A stretch of DNA of 64,000 nucleotides from Raoultibacter phocaeensis (GCF_901411515.1 NZ_CABDUX010000002.1:1674001-1738000), one strand, 5' to 3'; positions 26,126 to 35,952 are shown, counted from the stretch's first letter. Numbers and translations: made by a program. Notes: generated by a model from the sequence alone, not told the origin.

Positions 26126-27196
26126 TTACCCTGTAGCGGGTGCCGGAATACCCAGATGGTCGTATGTTCTTTCGGTCGCCTGCCTGCCGCGCGGCGTACG
26201 GATCATGAGGCCCTGTTGCAGCAGGTAAGGCTCGTAGACGTCTTCGAGCGTTTCGGGATCTTCGGATAGGGCCGACGCGAGCGTGGTTAAGCCCACGGGC
26301 CGCCCCCCGAAGCGAACGGCCAGAAGCTCCAGGATGCGATTGTCCATGATGTCGAGCCCGAGCGAATCGACCTCGAAGAAGCTCAGGGCCTGCGCTGCAA
26401 CGTCTTCGTCGATCGTACCGTCGCCGCGCACCTGCGCCCAATCGCGCACGCGTTTGAGCAGGCGGTTCGCCAGACGCGGCGTTCCCCTGCTGCGCCGAGC
26501 GATTTCGAGTGCACCGTCGCGCTCGATACCGATGTCGAGAATCGAGGCGGATCGCTGCACGATGGTGCACAGCTCGTCGGGCGTGTAGTAGTCCAAGCGG
26601 AAGAGCATGCCGAAGCGGTCGCGCAAAGGTCCGGTAAGAAGCCCCGTACGCGTAGTAGCGCCGACGAGCGTGAACCTCGGAAGGTCGAGGCGGATCGAAC
26701 GGGCAGCCGGACCCTTGCCCACCACGATGTCGAGCACGTAATCCTCAAGCGCCGGATACAGCACCTCTTCGACCATGCGGTTCAACCGGTGGATCTCGTC
26801 GATGAACAGCACATCGCCCTCTTCGAGGTTCGTGAGTATCGCGGCAAGATCGCCCGTACGCTCGATTGCGGGGCCGCTCGTCGTTCTGATGTTGGCGTTC
26901 AGCTCGTTGGCGACCACCGTGGCAAGCGTGGTCTTGCCGAGGCCCGGCGGACCCGAAAACAGAATATGGTCGACCACTTCGCCTCGCGCTTTCGCGGCCT
27001 CGATCAGAACGGAAAGGGAATCCTTGACCTTTTCCTGACCGGCGTAATCGGCCAAAAGCTTGGGACGCAGGCTCCGATCGAGCGCAAGATCGTCCTCCGT
27101 AAGATCGGGAGTGACCGCGCGCGATGCGCTGAGCGCACCGTCGGCTTCCGCCGCCGAGAACACCATGCCTTCTATTTCGATGCTGCCGTTTTCCAT
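26126..27196 (-). CDS. ruvB: Holliday junction branch migration helicase RuvB
   Basis: A 356-aa AAA+ motor that drives branch migration of Holliday junctions with RuvA. Walker A is GPPGLGKT, Walker B is [12 protein letters not shown], the sensor region is [13 protein letters not shown], and the C-terminal winged helix ends at [17 protein letters not shown]. An N-terminal extension of about 30 residues precedes the usual start of the fold. It follows ruvA by 54 bp. Confidence 0.97.
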   Translation of the reverse strand: MENGSIEIEGMVFSAAEADGALSASRAVTPDLTEDDLALDRSLRPKLLADYAGQEKVKDSLSVLIEAAKARGEVVDHILFSGPPGLGKTTLATVVANELNANIRTTSGPAIERTGDLAAILTNLEEGDVLFIDEIHRLNRMVEEVLYPALEDYVLDIVVGKGPAARSIRLDLPRFTLVGATTRTGLLTGPLRDRFGMLFRLDYYTPDELCTIVQRSASILDIGIERDGALEIARRSRGTPRLANRLLKRVRDWAQVRGDGTIDEDVAAQALSFFEVDSLGLDIMDNRILELLAVRFGGRPVGLTTLASALSEDPETLEDVYEPYLLQQGLMIRTPRGRQATERTYDHLGIPAPATG

Positions 27197-27250
27197 AACC
27201 GCCTAATTTCGTACGCTGGGCAACCGATTGCCGCGATGCGGGCGCATAGC

Positions 27251-27832
27251 CTATTCGCCCATACGCTTCAAAGCGTATTGTAGCAGCATGGCCTCGTCGG
27301 CTTGGTCGGGAGCGCCCTTGAGTGCTAGTTCGATCTCGGCAGATGTGAATCCCATGGACAAAAGCGCATCCTGCACGCCCTGCACGGGACCGCCCGTTGC
27401 GGCCACGGCCGTGGGCTCGCCGAGCAGATCGGCATCGAGCGATCCTTTGAGTTCGAGAATGATGCGGGATGCCGTTTTCTTTCCGACGCCGGGTATTTTC
27501 GATACGAGCGCAACATCCTGCGAGGTGATGGCCGCGACAAGCTGTTGGGGCGAGAACACCGACAACGCCGAGAGCGCCACTTTGGGCCCGATGCCCGAAA
27601 CGCTGTTCAGCCGCAGGAACAGTCCCTTTTCTTCCTGGGAAAGAAACCCGTACAGCGACACCGCATCTTCCCGCACGTTCAGATGCGTATGCACAAGCAC
27701 GCGTTCTCCCGTCGCGGGAAGTTTCGCAAGGCTTCCCGCAGCCATGCCGACCGCGTAGCCCACACCCCCGACGTCGATAAACGCCGTATCCTGCGTTTTG
27801 CCTGCCAGTATGCCGTTGAGAAACGCTATCAT
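27251..27832 (-). CDS. ruvA: Holliday junction DNA-binding protein RuvA
   Basis: A 193-aa tetrameric junction-binding protein. The N-terminal OB fold (MIAFLNGILAGKTQDTAFIDVGGVGYAV split by loops), two helix-hairpin-helix motifs (SGIGPKVALSAL and PGVGKKTASRIILEL) and the C-terminal RuvB-binding domain (DALLSMGFTSAEIELAL) are all present. Its ATG overlaps the ruvC stop by 4 bp. Confidence 0.96.
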   Translation of the reverse strand: MIAFLNGILAGKTQDTAFIDVGGVGYAVGMAAGSLAKLPATGERVLVHTHLNVREDAVSLYGFLSQEEKGLFLRLNSVSGIGPKVALSALSVFSPQQLVAAITSQDVALVSKIPGVGKKTASRIILELKGSLDADLLGEPTAVAATGGPVQGVQDALLSMGFTSAEIELALKGAPDQADEAMLLQYALKRMGE

Positions 27833-28320
27833 AGTGCTCCTTTATGCGTGGTATAGCAGATGGCTGCGGCGAGCGCATCGGCTGCGTGGTCGGGATGGGG
27901 AACGGCCTCGAGCGAAAGCAGCTGCTTGACCATGTACTGCACCTGCTCTTTCTCAGCCGTACCGGTACCGACCACAGCAAGCTTGATCTGGCGCGGTGTA
28001 AATTCGCCGACCGGCAGATTCCCCGTCGCACAGGCCACAAGCGCGGCTCCGCGCGCCTGGCTCGTGCCGATACCCGCCGTGACGTTTTCGCCGAACCACA
28101 CCGTTTCGATGCCGACGCACTCGGGCTCGAACCGTGCGATCACAGCTCCCATCTGATCGTGGATTTTCTTGAGGCGCTGGCAAAGCTCGGTATCCTTCGA
28201 CGTGGAAACGCAGCCGTACGCAAGGCACGTCAGCCTCGGGCCCCGTTGGGCCACAACGCCCCACCCCGTATTAGCAAGCCCCGGATCGATTCCGAGGACG
28301 ATGCGTTCAACCGATGCCAT
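27829..28320 (-). CDS. ruvC: crossover junction endodeoxyribonuclease RuvC
   Basis: A 163-aa Holliday-junction resolvase. The catalytic acidic residues sit in LGIDPGLANTGWG, the GIETVWF segment and HPDHAADALAAAI. The start MASVERIVLGIDPG at 28320 follows AAAGGG; length is typical. First gene of ruvC-ruvA-ruvB. Confidence 0.96.
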   Translation of the reverse strand: MASVERIVLGIDPGLANTGWGVVAQRGPRLTCLAYGCVSTSKDTELCQRLKKIHDQMGAVIARFEPECVGIETVWFGENVTAGIGTSQARGAALVACATGNLPVGEFTPRQIKLAVVGTGTAEKEQVQYMVKQLLSLEAVPHPDHAADALAAAICYTTHKGAL

Positions 28321-28462
28321 GAAACCCTTTCGCCTATCGGTTTGCGATGCCGTTCGAACCCCGCTTACAACAAGCCGGCTCGAACGTATATGCGACAACA
28401 AACACTTGTTCGCATGATACCACAACGAATCCTGCACGAAAGATAAAGGAACGAGAATATGC

Positions 28463-28496
28463 AAAACAAAAACGGGCGCACCCGAAGATGCGCCCG
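28463..28496 (-). terminator. terminator of yebC
   Basis: CGGGCGCA / TGCGCCCG stem with 8-nt loop, followed on the minus strand by TTTTTGTTTTGC. It separates yebC from ruvC. Confidence 0.88.
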
Positions 28497-28517
28497 CTTA
28501 CAAACAAAAGGGTCAGT

Positions 28518-29318
28518 CTACTCGCTATCGAGCGCTGCGGCGATTTCGTCGGTTACGTCCATCGAGTGATACACATTCTGAATGTCTTCAAGCTCTTCGA
28601 ACTTATCAATGAGGCGCATGACCTTCTTCGCGTCGGAAATGCTCACCTCGGTGGGGGTCGTAGCCTCCATGATAAGCTCGGCACCCTTCGTCTCAAGGCC
28701 CGACTCCTCAAGCGCCTTCTTCACCGCCATAAGCTCGGTGGGCGCGGTGTAGACGATCCACTCCTCGTCGGCATCTTCGTAATCGTCGCCACCGGCATCG
28801 GCCACAGCAAGCATGAATTCCTCTTCGTCGCCAGCGGCGCCGTTCGCCTTCATGCCCTCTTTTTTATCGCCCTCGATCTCTTTCGGGATCATGATCTGGC
28901 CTTTGCGCTCGAACTGGAACGCGACCGAACCGGACGTGCCCAAGCTGCCGTTCGCATGAGAGAACGCGCTGCGCACGTCGGCGGCGGTGCGATTGCGGTT
29001 ATCGGTGAGCGCCTCGAGGTAGACGGCGACGCCCGCAGGCCCGTAGCCTTCGTAGATGACCGTCTCGTAGTTGGCCGCATCTTTGCCGCTGCCGAACGCC
29101 TTGTCGATGGCGGTTTTGATCTTGTCTTTAGGAAGCGAGTAGCCCTTCGCCTTTTCGATGGCGGCCGCGAGCGACGCGTTGTTGTCGGGGTTCGGGTCGC
29201 CACCCTCCTTGGCTGCCACCGTGATGTTACGGGACAGTTTGGAGAACAGAGCCGAGCGCTTAGCGTCCTGCGCGGCTTTGCGGTGCTTCGTGGTTGCCCA
29301 TTTTGAATGCCCTGACAT
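28518..29318 (-). CDS. yebC: YebC/PmpR-family translation or transcription factor
   Basis: A 266-aa protein with the MSGHSKWATTKHRKAAQDAKR start that defines the family, followed by NITVAAKEGGDPNPDN and the YEGYGPAGVAVYLEALTDN core. YebC-type proteins have been described as transcriptional regulators and, more recently, as factors that help ribosomes through proline-rich stretches. A short acidic insert (GDEEEFMLAVADAGGDDYED) lies in domain 3. The neighbouring position with ruvC is conserved in many bacteria. Confidence 0.95.
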   Translation of the reverse strand: MSGHSKWATTKHRKAAQDAKRSALFSKLSRNITVAAKEGGDPNPDNNASLAAAIEKAKGYSLPKDKIKTAIDKAFGSGKDAANYETVIYEGYGPAGVAVYLEALTDNRNRTAADVRSAFSHANGSLGTSGSVAFQFERKGQIMIPKEIEGDKKEGMKANGAAGDEEEFMLAVADAGGDDYEDADEEWIVYTAPTELMAVKKALEESGLETKGAELIMEATTPTEVSISDAKKVMRLIDKFEELEDIQNVYHSMDVTDEIAAALDSE

Positions 29319-29382
29319 ATGGTTTCCCTAACTCTCTGATGCAATTCCAGCGCGTTATTGTATCACACCAGCTCCCTGCGCT

Positions 29383-30120
29383 TCAGAGAGTGCGAACGCT
29401 CTCCATAATAGGACGTGCGGCGGCACAGGGCGAACAGGCGGCAACTTCTCGTCTTGCGTAGCGCCCCGCGACAAACTCCACGATGTCGAGATCGGCGTAG
29501 CCGCGAATCGCGAAATCGGACAGCTCGGCAAGCTCGTCGAACGTACCCGAATCGTCGCGGTCATGGATGCCGATCGTACGATAACCTGCTCCGCGAAGCG
29601 TGCGCAACGCGTACGCGGCATCCTCGAACACCCATGTTTCTTCCTTCGGCGTTCCCAGAAAGGCCCGAGCATAGTCGTATACCGCCGGCTCGCGCTTCGA
29701 GGCGCCCACGTCGTCGGTCGAGGCGACAATCGAGAAGAATTCGCGCAGCCCCGCATGTCCGAGACCGATCTCAAGCAGGTGATTCGGGCTTGACGACGCC
29801 ACTCCCATCTTGATCCCGAGCGAAGCGAGCGCACGGACGAACTCAAGCGCCCCCAAACGGGCTTCGACCGAAAGCGCATAGTGGCCGACGACCAGATCCT
29901 GGATCATGTCGGCAACCTCTTCGGCGCACGTTCCGACTCCGTACTTCTCGTTAAAGAACGCACCCGCCTCGGGCACGGTCAGCGTAGTGAGAATGTCCAC
30001 GTCGCGCGCATCGAGCGAAGCCCCCGCCCGAGCCGCAAGCGTACGCTCCGCACGCCTCCATGCCCCCATCGTATCGAGCAGCGTTCCGTCGCAATCGAAT
30101 ATGACTCCTGAAACCTGCAT
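29383..30120 (-). CDS. HAD-superfamily phosphatase (beta-phosphoglucomutase-like)
   Basis: A 245-aa soluble hydrolase. Motif I is GVIFDCDGTLLDT, motif II is MGVASSSPN, motif III Lys lies in GASKREPAVYDYA, and motif IV is WVFEDAAYALRTLRGAGY. The four-helix cap and these motifs match subfamily I phosphatases and phosphoglucomutase-like enzymes. The substrate is unknown. MQVSGVIFD at 30120 follows GAGGTTG. It sits alone between the EAL gene and yebC. Confidence 0.88.
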   Translation of the reverse strand: MQVSGVIFDCDGTLLDTMGAWRRAERTLAARAGASLDARDVDILTTLTVPEAGAFFNEKYGVGTCAEEVADMIQDLVVGHYALSVEARLGALEFVRALASLGIKMGVASSSPNHLLEIGLGHAGLREFFSIVASTDDVGASKREPAVYDYARAFLGTPKEETWVFEDAAYALRTLRGAGYRTIGIHDRDDSGTFDELAELSDFAIRGYADLDIVEFVAGRYARREVAACSPCAAARPIMESVRTL

Positions 30121-30251
30121 GCACAACCTCAACTTTCGTTTCGTCGCTTCCTCCGTTATACGGGTCCACCGTACCAAGGAGGAATCAAGCGGCGATAAGA
30201 AGCGGGTAAAACTTGTGCAATATCAATTCCGCAGAACCAGTCGGCCTTGCG

Positions 30252-32498
30252 CTACAGCGATCGCGGTGCCGTGCCGTCGCCGAACACCATGTCCTCGAAC
30301 TTATCGACGGGTACCGGTGTCGAGAACACGTATCCTTGTACCGCATCGCATTCGACGCTGCGAAGGAACTCGACTTGCGGAATGGTTTCAACGCCCTCGG
30401 CAACGGTTCCCATATCGAGCTTCTTCGCAAGCTCGACCACCGACTCGACCACAGCGCATCCCCGCTCGTCGTTGCCGATGAAGAACTGTCGATCGATCTT
30501 CAGCACGTCGACGGGAATCTCCTTGAGAACATTCAGCGACGAATAGCCGCTGCCGAAATCGTCCATGGAGCAGCGGAATCCGCAATCGTGGATATCGTCG
30601 ACCACGCTGCGCAACTGCTCGATGCTCTCAAACGCAACGCGCTCGGTCAATTCGAACTCGAGCAGGTGCGCTGGAATGTCGTAGCGCTCCCGCACTTCCT
30701 CGAACGCCTTGAGGAAATCCCTGCGCCGCAAATGGACGGGCGATAGGTTGACCGAAATAGGAAGCGTCTCGCGACCCGAATCCATCCACATGCGCAATCG
30801 TTTGCATACCTGCTCGAACACGTTGAGGTCGAGTTTGATGATGAAGCCGTTGCGCTCGAAGAACGGGATGAACTCGTCGGGCGGAATCAGCCCGCGCTCG
30901 GGAGAATCCCACCGCACGAGCGCTTCGGCACCGATCACCTCGTTGGTATCGAGGCTCACCTTCGGCTGCAGGTACACCACGAATTCGCCCGTCTCGAGCG
31001 CATGGTCCATCTCGTTTTCCATTCCCTTTTCCCGCAGCAGCCGAGCATGCTCGATATCGTCGAAGAACATGCACGAGCACAAGGACCCGCCCGACCGCCG
31101 TTCGCTCTTGCGCGCTGTATTCGATCGGTCGCGCACGGCCACAATGTCGGTTTCGGATTCGTTCACCAGATACACGCCGCAGTTCAGCTTCAGGAAGTAC
31201 GGAGCATCGACGTCGACATTGATGCGGTTGATCTCTTCGGCCAGATGGTTCAGCCACACCTCGATGCTTCCGCGATCGAGCTCTTCAAGCACGACGTTGA
31301 ACACATCGGCGGAAATACGTGCCGCAATTTCCCCGTCGTGGAGGTTCGCGACGATTGTATCGTGAATGTGCTTGAGCGTCGCGTTACCCCGTTCCTTGCC
31401 AAACGTATCGTTGATGAGCCTGAAGTTGCTCACATCAAGCGTTACGAAGGTGAAGGGCCGGCGTTTCTGCATGCGCTGAGCTACCAGATGGTCGAAGCGT
31501 GCCATGGTGTGGCCGCACGTTACCGGATCCACGAAGGCGATACGACTGATCTCACGGTTCTTGCGCGCCGTCATCCAAAGCAGATAGCCGCCGAACAACC
31601 CGAATGCGGCAAGGGCGAGCAAAGCGACGGCAACGATGGCCATATGCGTGAAATTGGTGAGAGAGCTCGTATACACATCGGGAGGAACGACGGAAAGCGC
31701 GTACCATCCTCCTTTATCGAGCGGCCAGTAGTTCATTTCGCGAGGCTCGTTATTGATACTGTAGCGAATTCGCCCGCTCTCGCCGCTTGCCATCGCCTGC
31801 TGCATGAGGGCTATCTCCGATTGGCTGATATCGGTTTGCTCGGCAAGGCTATCGAATACGTTACTTCCCTCAAGCAATGCGTTCTGGTTGCTGGAGCGCA
31901 AGATGAATTCGCCCTCGCGTGAAACGATATGGGAAAAGCCCACCCCGTCTGCCGTATCGGTATTGAGCAGAAGCTCCATTGTTTCAGGGGCGACCAACCC
32001 CACGATCGCGCCCATGTCGCCGCTCGGCGCAGGCGCTGCGTACAAAGCACCCCGTTCGCCTTCGAAAACTGAAACGAGCTGGTCGCTGACGCCCGGGTTG
32101 CCGGCAATTGCCTTCTTGACCGCGCTAAAGTCCGAGAGATCGACCGATTCCCTGCCGTCAACCAGCAAATTCCCTTTAAGATCGGTGTAGCCGATCCACA
32201 CAAACGGGCTCGTGGCGATAACCGCATCGATCATTTCATCGCGGGTGCGCTCGTCTTGACCAGCTATTTCAAGCTGCACTCCAAGGTTCGATAGCAACTC
32301 GAGGTTGAAGCTCATCCTCTGGTTGATGCGATATGTGGTCTGCTGAGATAGCTCGGCCAGATACCGTTCGGTTTCCTCGGTAGCAATCGCCGTGCTCCGC
32401 ATCACGGTCGCCCCGCTGATCACTGCCGCCAAAACGATGAGCACCCCGAACAATGCAAAGAATATGCCCAGGTTATTCCTTTGTACCAGAGATTTCAC
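30252..32498 (-). CDS. membrane EAL-domain c-di-GMP phosphodiesterase with degenerate GGDEF
   Basis: A 748-aa protein with a GTG start after GGGAGAAGG. A membrane helix (about 10-32), a periplasmic CACHE-like sensor (about 35-275) and a second helix (about 285-310) precede a GGDEF-like domain whose signature is replaced (ARISADVFN), so it should not synthesise c-di-GMP. It may bind GTP and regulate the next domain. The EAL domain is intact by eye: GAEALVRW, LPISVNLSPVHLRR, LLEFELTERV, SMDDFGSGYSSL, DVLKIDRQF and TVAEGVET. It should hydrolyse c-di-GMP in response to an external ligand. Confidence 0.92.
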   Translation of the reverse strand: MKSLVQRNNLGIFFALFGVLIVLAAVISGATVMRSTAIATEETERYLAELSQQTTYRINQRMSFNLELLSNLGVQLEIAGQDERTRDEMIDAVIATSPFVWIGYTDLKGNLLVDGRESVDLSDFSAVKKAIAGNPGVSDQLVSVFEGERGALYAAPAPSGDMGAIVGLVAPETMELLLNTDTADGVGFSHIVSREGEFILRSSNQNALLEGSNVFDSLAEQTDISQSEIALMQQAMASGESGRIRYSINNEPREMNYWPLDKGGWYALSVVPPDVYTSSLTNFTHMAIVAVALLALAAFGLFGGYLLWMTARKNREISRIAFVDPVTCGHTMARFDHLVAQRMQKRRPFTFVTLDVSNFRLINDTFGKERGNATLKHIHDTIVANLHDGEIAARISADVFNVVLEELDRGSIEVWLNHLAEEINRINVDVDAPYFLKLNCGVYLVNESETDIVAVRDRSNTARKSERRSGGSLCSCMFFDDIEHARLLREKGMENEMDHALETGEFVVYLQPKVSLDTNEVIGAEALVRWDSPERGLIPPDEFIPFFERNGFIIKLDLNVFEQVCKRLRMWMDSGRETLPISVNLSPVHLRRRDFLKAFEEVRERYDIPAHLLEFELTERVAFESIEQLRSVVDDIHDCGFRCSMDDFGSGYSSLNVLKEIPVDVLKIDRQFFIGNDERGCAVVESVVELAKKLDMGTVAEGVETIPQVEFLRSVECDAVQGYVFSTPVPVDKFEDMVFGDGTAPRSL

Positions 32499-32599
32499 GA
32501 CCTTCTCCCGCTTCCTTCAGCATGCCGTATCTCACTGCACGGGATCACGTGCGCTTGCAAACAAGCGGATACAATCCTCTATAAGCAGATTAGTCATCG

Positions 32600-32628
32600 A
32601 TTATCGCAGGAAACGCTGTATCGGGCAA
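32600..32628 (-). promoter_or_regulatory. promoter of EAL gene
   Basis: TTGCCC and GATAAT (extended TGC before it), spaced 17 bp, on the minus strand; the leader would be about 95 nt. Confidence 0.6.
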
Positions 32629-32753
32629 GAAGTATGCGCTCAGGCTTTCGCAGCGGGCATCCGACGATTTCAATCGTGCAGGATCGTGTCGAGCAGAACG
32701 AAAGCTTCCAAGATGCACTATTCGTCTACGAAAACGAATCAGGACCAACAAAC

Positions 32754-32788
32754 AGGAAGAGCCGCATTGGGGGAATGCGGCTCTTCCT
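32754..32788 (-). terminator. strong hairpin terminator after flavoprotein gene
   Basis: Perfect 15-bp stem (AGGAAGAGCCGCATT with its complement at 32774-32788) and a 5-nt loop, followed on the minus strand by GTTTGTT. Confidence 0.85.
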
Positions 32789-32806
32789 ATGTTTCAGACC
32801 TTGACT

Positions 32807-32835
32807 AGTATATGATTGTGTCTAGTACTTGACAA
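32807..32835 (-). promoter_or_regulatory. promoter-like pair just upstream of a terminator
   Basis: TTGTCA, 17 bp, TATACT on the minus strand. Transcription would begin near 32800 and meet the hairpin at 32788-32754 at once, giving a very short RNA unless read-through occurs. Confidence 0.4.
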
Positions 32836-32906
32836 GAACTTTTTTATCATGGTTCGATAAGAGGCGGTCCTGTGCGCACAAGCCGCAGGAAGCGCGCTCG
32901 CACAAA

Positions 32907-34703
32907 CTATGCGTCGGTCTTGCCGTCTTCATCCATGATACCGCCTGCGACCATGTAGCCGCCGACGAAAGCGAGACCCAGATCGGCGTACATGCCCGTG
33001 AGAGGCTTGCCCGAAGGGTTGCCCTCCCCCGACGATCCGCCGGCCGTATGCCAGCCCGCGTACAAACCGGGTATAACCTGCCCCGATGTATTCACCACCT
33101 GCATGGCGGGCGTGATGCGCAACCCGGTTTTCGAGCCGAACACATGCCCCCCGAGTTTCGCCCCGTAATAGGGCGGCTCGTCGACGGCGATCATCCACTC
33201 GGGTGGATACTTGTACGATGCCGCGTAGTCTTCGCCTTTCGCACACGCTTCGTTCCATTGCTTGACCGCATTGACGAGCACGCCGCCTTCGAGGCCGAGT
33301 GCCTCTTCGAGCTCTTCGACCGTATCGCACTTCGCGATAGCTCCGGCATCGACCATCTGCTGGAAACCGGTGTGCCAATCGCGCAGCCATTCGGGAACGC
33401 GGTCGATGTACGGATCGTCCGCTTCGACGATCTTCGCCTTGCGGCAGATGATCTGGCCGAAGAAGTTCTGGGTCACAAGCTCGTCGAACTTCGAGTCGAA
33501 GCAGCAATAGGTTTTGCCGCCCGGCTGGTTCATCTCGATAGCGGCCGTATCGCACAGGCCCGCCGACGAAGGTGCGGCATCGGTAGAATACGGATAGCTC
33601 GTCGCCGACGTGGAGATGTAGGGCACGCGCTGGCCGTCGCGGTTGATGCGCAGCCACGGTTGGCGAAGCGCCTGGTTGCCGTCTTTGTTGATATGCGAAT
33701 CCATCATGGTGTCGTATTCGTTGTAATCGCGCCACCACACGCCGCCGTCGAAGGCTCCGGTAGAATCGTAGCCCGAAAGATCGGCCCCGACGCCCTGCCC
33801 CATGCGGATGCACTCGCCTGTGCCGTTCGGCGGCGTAGCGATGTTGGCTATACCGTGCAAGCACGTTGCCGAGTGTTTTGCCATCATGGCGCGGTTCATC
33901 TCCATGCCGCCCGCCGTGAGCACCACCGCCCGGTCGGCGCGGATGAACTTCTCTTCCTTCTGATCGGTCACTTTCACGCCGAGGACGGCGGTTCCGTCGA
34001 ACACGAGCGTATCGACCGTGCACTGCGTCCGGATTTCAACGCCTGCATCGCGCGCGGTTTGCTCGAGCTCCTGAAACGGAATCAGGTTCACGTTGATGCC
34101 GTTCGTGGGCGTGGACATGCCCTCCCATTCGAGTAAACCGGCTCCCGCAGGCGATGGGTTCATGGGAACCCACTTGGCCCCCGCCTTCTCATTCATCCAA
34201 TCGATGCACTGCGGCCCCTCGACGGCCATGGCGCGCAGAAGGTCGGGATCACCCGTCATCTGCTGGCAGTCCATGAAGAACTCGACGATATTGTCGATGT
34301 CGTAGGGGTAGGACGGATAGGCCCACCCGAGCGCTTCCGCCTGTTTATGTCCGCCGATATTCGAGAACACCGACGAGTGCTTCGAATTGCCGCCTGTCTC
34401 TTCGCTTCGCTCCAGCATGAGTACGCCGTAGCCCGCCTGCGCGAGACGGATCGACGCGTTCATGCCGCCTGCACCCGAACCGACCACTACGATCTCGGCC
34501 TCTTCGTCCCACGATGCGGGCGGCTCAACCGGATCGATGGGAGCCGCAGCCGCTTCGAACGCCGCACGCTCCGACGAGCCGCCCGCCTCCGGGTTGGCAG
34601 CCGTTTCTCCCGCGGCAGGCGCGCATCCCGCAAACCCCGCCAACGCCCCCGCTCCCCCGAGCAACGCAGCACCTTTGAGAAAACTTCTTCGATCGAGTTG
34701 CAT
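32907..34703 (-). CDS. Tat-exported FAD-dependent fumarate-reductase-type flavoprotein
   Basis: A 598-aa flavoprotein. The start MQLDRRSFLKG at 34703, after AAAGGGG, gives a twin-arginine signal with a hydrophobic stretch ending AGC at Cys27, so it may also be a lipoprotein. The Rossmann motif VVGSGAGGMNASIRLAQAGYG binds FAD, and TGGNSKHSSV and the C-terminal GLYAGWHTAGG and GKPLTGMYADLGLAF are typical of the FrdA / flavocytochrome-c-like reductase family abundant in Eggerthellaceae. No haem motif is present, so electrons must come from a partner encoded elsewhere. The substrate is unknown. It is divergent from a LysR regulator that probably controls it. Confidence 0.9.
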   Translation of the reverse strand: MQLDRRSFLKGAALLGGAGALAGFAGCAPAAGETAANPEAGGSSERAAFEAAAAPIDPVEPPASWDEEAEIVVVGSGAGGMNASIRLAQAGYGVLMLERSEETGGNSKHSSVFSNIGGHKQAEALGWAYPSYPYDIDNIVEFFMDCQQMTGDPDLLRAMAVEGPQCIDWMNEKAGAKWVPMNPSPAGAGLLEWEGMSTPTNGINVNLIPFQELEQTARDAGVEIRTQCTVDTLVFDGTAVLGVKVTDQKEEKFIRADRAVVLTAGGMEMNRAMMAKHSATCLHGIANIATPPNGTGECIRMGQGVGADLSGYDSTGAFDGGVWWRDYNEYDTMMDSHINKDGNQALRQPWLRINRDGQRVPYISTSATSYPYSTDAAPSSAGLCDTAAIEMNQPGGKTYCCFDSKFDELVTQNFFGQIICRKAKIVEADDPYIDRVPEWLRDWHTGFQQMVDAGAIAKCDTVEELEEALGLEGGVLVNAVKQWNEACAKGEDYAASYKYPPEWMIAVDEPPYYGAKLGGHVFGSKTGLRITPAMQVVNTSGQVIPGLYAGWHTAGGSSGEGNPSGKPLTGMYADLGLAFVGGYMVAGGIMDEDGKTDA

Positions 34704-34852
34704 GTATATCCCCTTTCCCAAGTCTGCTCGGCCTTCCCCTGAACGCCGAATCCATAGCGCAATCGTATCGGTCCGCATGCGCAAAACGCGGGAGGGCTTT
34801 TGGTAAGGTATGCCGCAAAACTTGCTCTCAGTATGCAAAGAAGGCGCTATGG

Positions 34853-34870
34853 TGTAAAATTATCTTTACA
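34853..34870. promoter_or_regulatory. operator candidate between flavoprotein and LysR gene
   Basis: TGTAAA-N6-TTTACA, a perfect 6-bp inverted repeat in the 196-bp divergent intergenic region and 30 bp before the regulator start; it fits the T-N11-A form used by LysR proteins. Confidence 0.5.
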
Positions 34871-34899
34871 ACTATCCGTCGTCTCAAGGAGGGAAGCCG

Positions 34900-35952
34900 A
34901 TGGATACGCGCTACGTGAAAGAGTTTCTCGTGTTCGCCGCCGAGCTCAACTACTCGACAGCGGCCAAAAAGCTGTTCATCACCCGCCCCACGCTTTCGGA
35001 TCACATACGCGAACTCGAGGAAGAGCTCGGGTGCGAGCTGGTGGGAAAACGCCAAGGCAAAGCGGCGCTCACGCCCGCAGGACGACGATTCGTGCAAACG
35101 GGCACGCAGCTTGTCGAAACGGTGCAGGGAATCGTCGATGAGTACCGCTCGCTCGCCGACAACCTGCTCACCGTTACGGTCGCCCAAACCAACCTGCCAT
35201 GGCTCGAATCGCTGTTGTACAAGACGCGCCACGCCGTCCAAGAGCACCATCCCGGTAAGCGAATCGACATCGTTACGGCAAGCGGGCCGCGCAGCACCGT
35301 CGATGCTCTTCGGGAGCAGCAAAACGATATCGTAGTGGCAGGCTGCAAGAGCTACGTTTCGGGTACGGACCGTCGCGTGCTGCCGCAAGGGGTGCAGGGG
35401 TTCAAGCTCTGCACCGAGGAAATCAAACTGCTCATGACCCAAGACAATCCACTGTTCGGCGCAGAGACCGTGTACGCGGCCGATCTCGACGGTGCCACGA
35501 TTATGCTGCCGCCCGACATTTACCACGGGTACCTGCGCGACGGCGTCGTCGATCGGTTCGCCGCCTACGGAGCCCACGTCAATCTGCAGACCATGAGCTT
35601 CAGCGACCACTTCGAATACTTTTCGTACGATTTCCAAGACCTGTTCGGAGTTGTGCCGACGACACTTGCTCCGCGCTTCGGCATTGAGGAGCGTGACGAA
35701 TGCCGCGCGTTCTCGCTCGCCGATTTGCCGTTCGAAACCGATTTCTACGCAGCGTACACCGACGAGTTCGCCTCGTCGGAAAACGGGTGCATCTTCATCG
35801 ACGAGATGAAGCGCATCGTTGCAGCAGATGACCACGAGGAATGCATCAAAACACGAACAAATGTTTCACGTGAAACATCACGGTATGTGAACGTCAGCGC
35901 GAGTTCCCCAACAATATCCTCGGATGCCGAAAAGCGGTCTTCCGCCGTCTAG
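34900..35952 (+). CDS. LysR-family transcriptional regulator
   Basis: A 350-aa regulator. The N-terminal winged helix ([36 protein letters not shown], residues 7-41, read in pieces) is typical of LysR, and the remainder is a periplasmic-binding-protein-like effector domain. AAGGAGGG precedes the ATG. It is divergent from the flavoprotein gene, the usual layout for a LysR target. The last ~40 codons are Ser/Thr-rich, and they contain an exact parS sequence, so the extension may be shaped by that site. The gene end overlaps the moaC stop by 4 bp. Confidence 0.9.
   Translation: MDTRYVKEFLVFAAELNYSTAAKKLFITRPTLSDHIRELEEELGCELVGKRQGKAALTPAGRRFVQTGTQLVETVQGIVDEYRSLADNLLTVTVAQTNLPWLESLLYKTRHAVQEHHPGKRIDIVTASGPRSTVDALREQQNDIVVAGCKSYVSGTDRRVLPQGVQGFKLCTEEIKLLMTQDNPLFGAETVYAADLDGATIMLPPDIYHGYLRDGVVDRFAAYGAHVNLQTMSFSDHFEYFSYDFQDLFGVVPTTLAPRFGIEERDECRAFSLADLPFETDFYAAYTDEFASSENGCIFIDEMKRIVAADDHEECIKTRTNVSRETSRYVNVSASSPTISSDAEKRSSAV
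35862..35877. other. parS centromere site (ParB binding)
   Basis: TGTTTCACGTGAAACA, the exact 16-bp consensus parS palindrome, extended by one more pair (A/T) to 18 bp. It lies in frame in the 3' end of the LysR gene, encoding NVSRETS. parS sites nucleate ParB and normally cluster near the replication origin. A single copy is seen in the window. Confidence 0.92.

Noticed and set aside
32499-32600. c-di-GMP riboswitch before the EAL gene
   Set aside because: No GEMM core sequence could be found in the leader.
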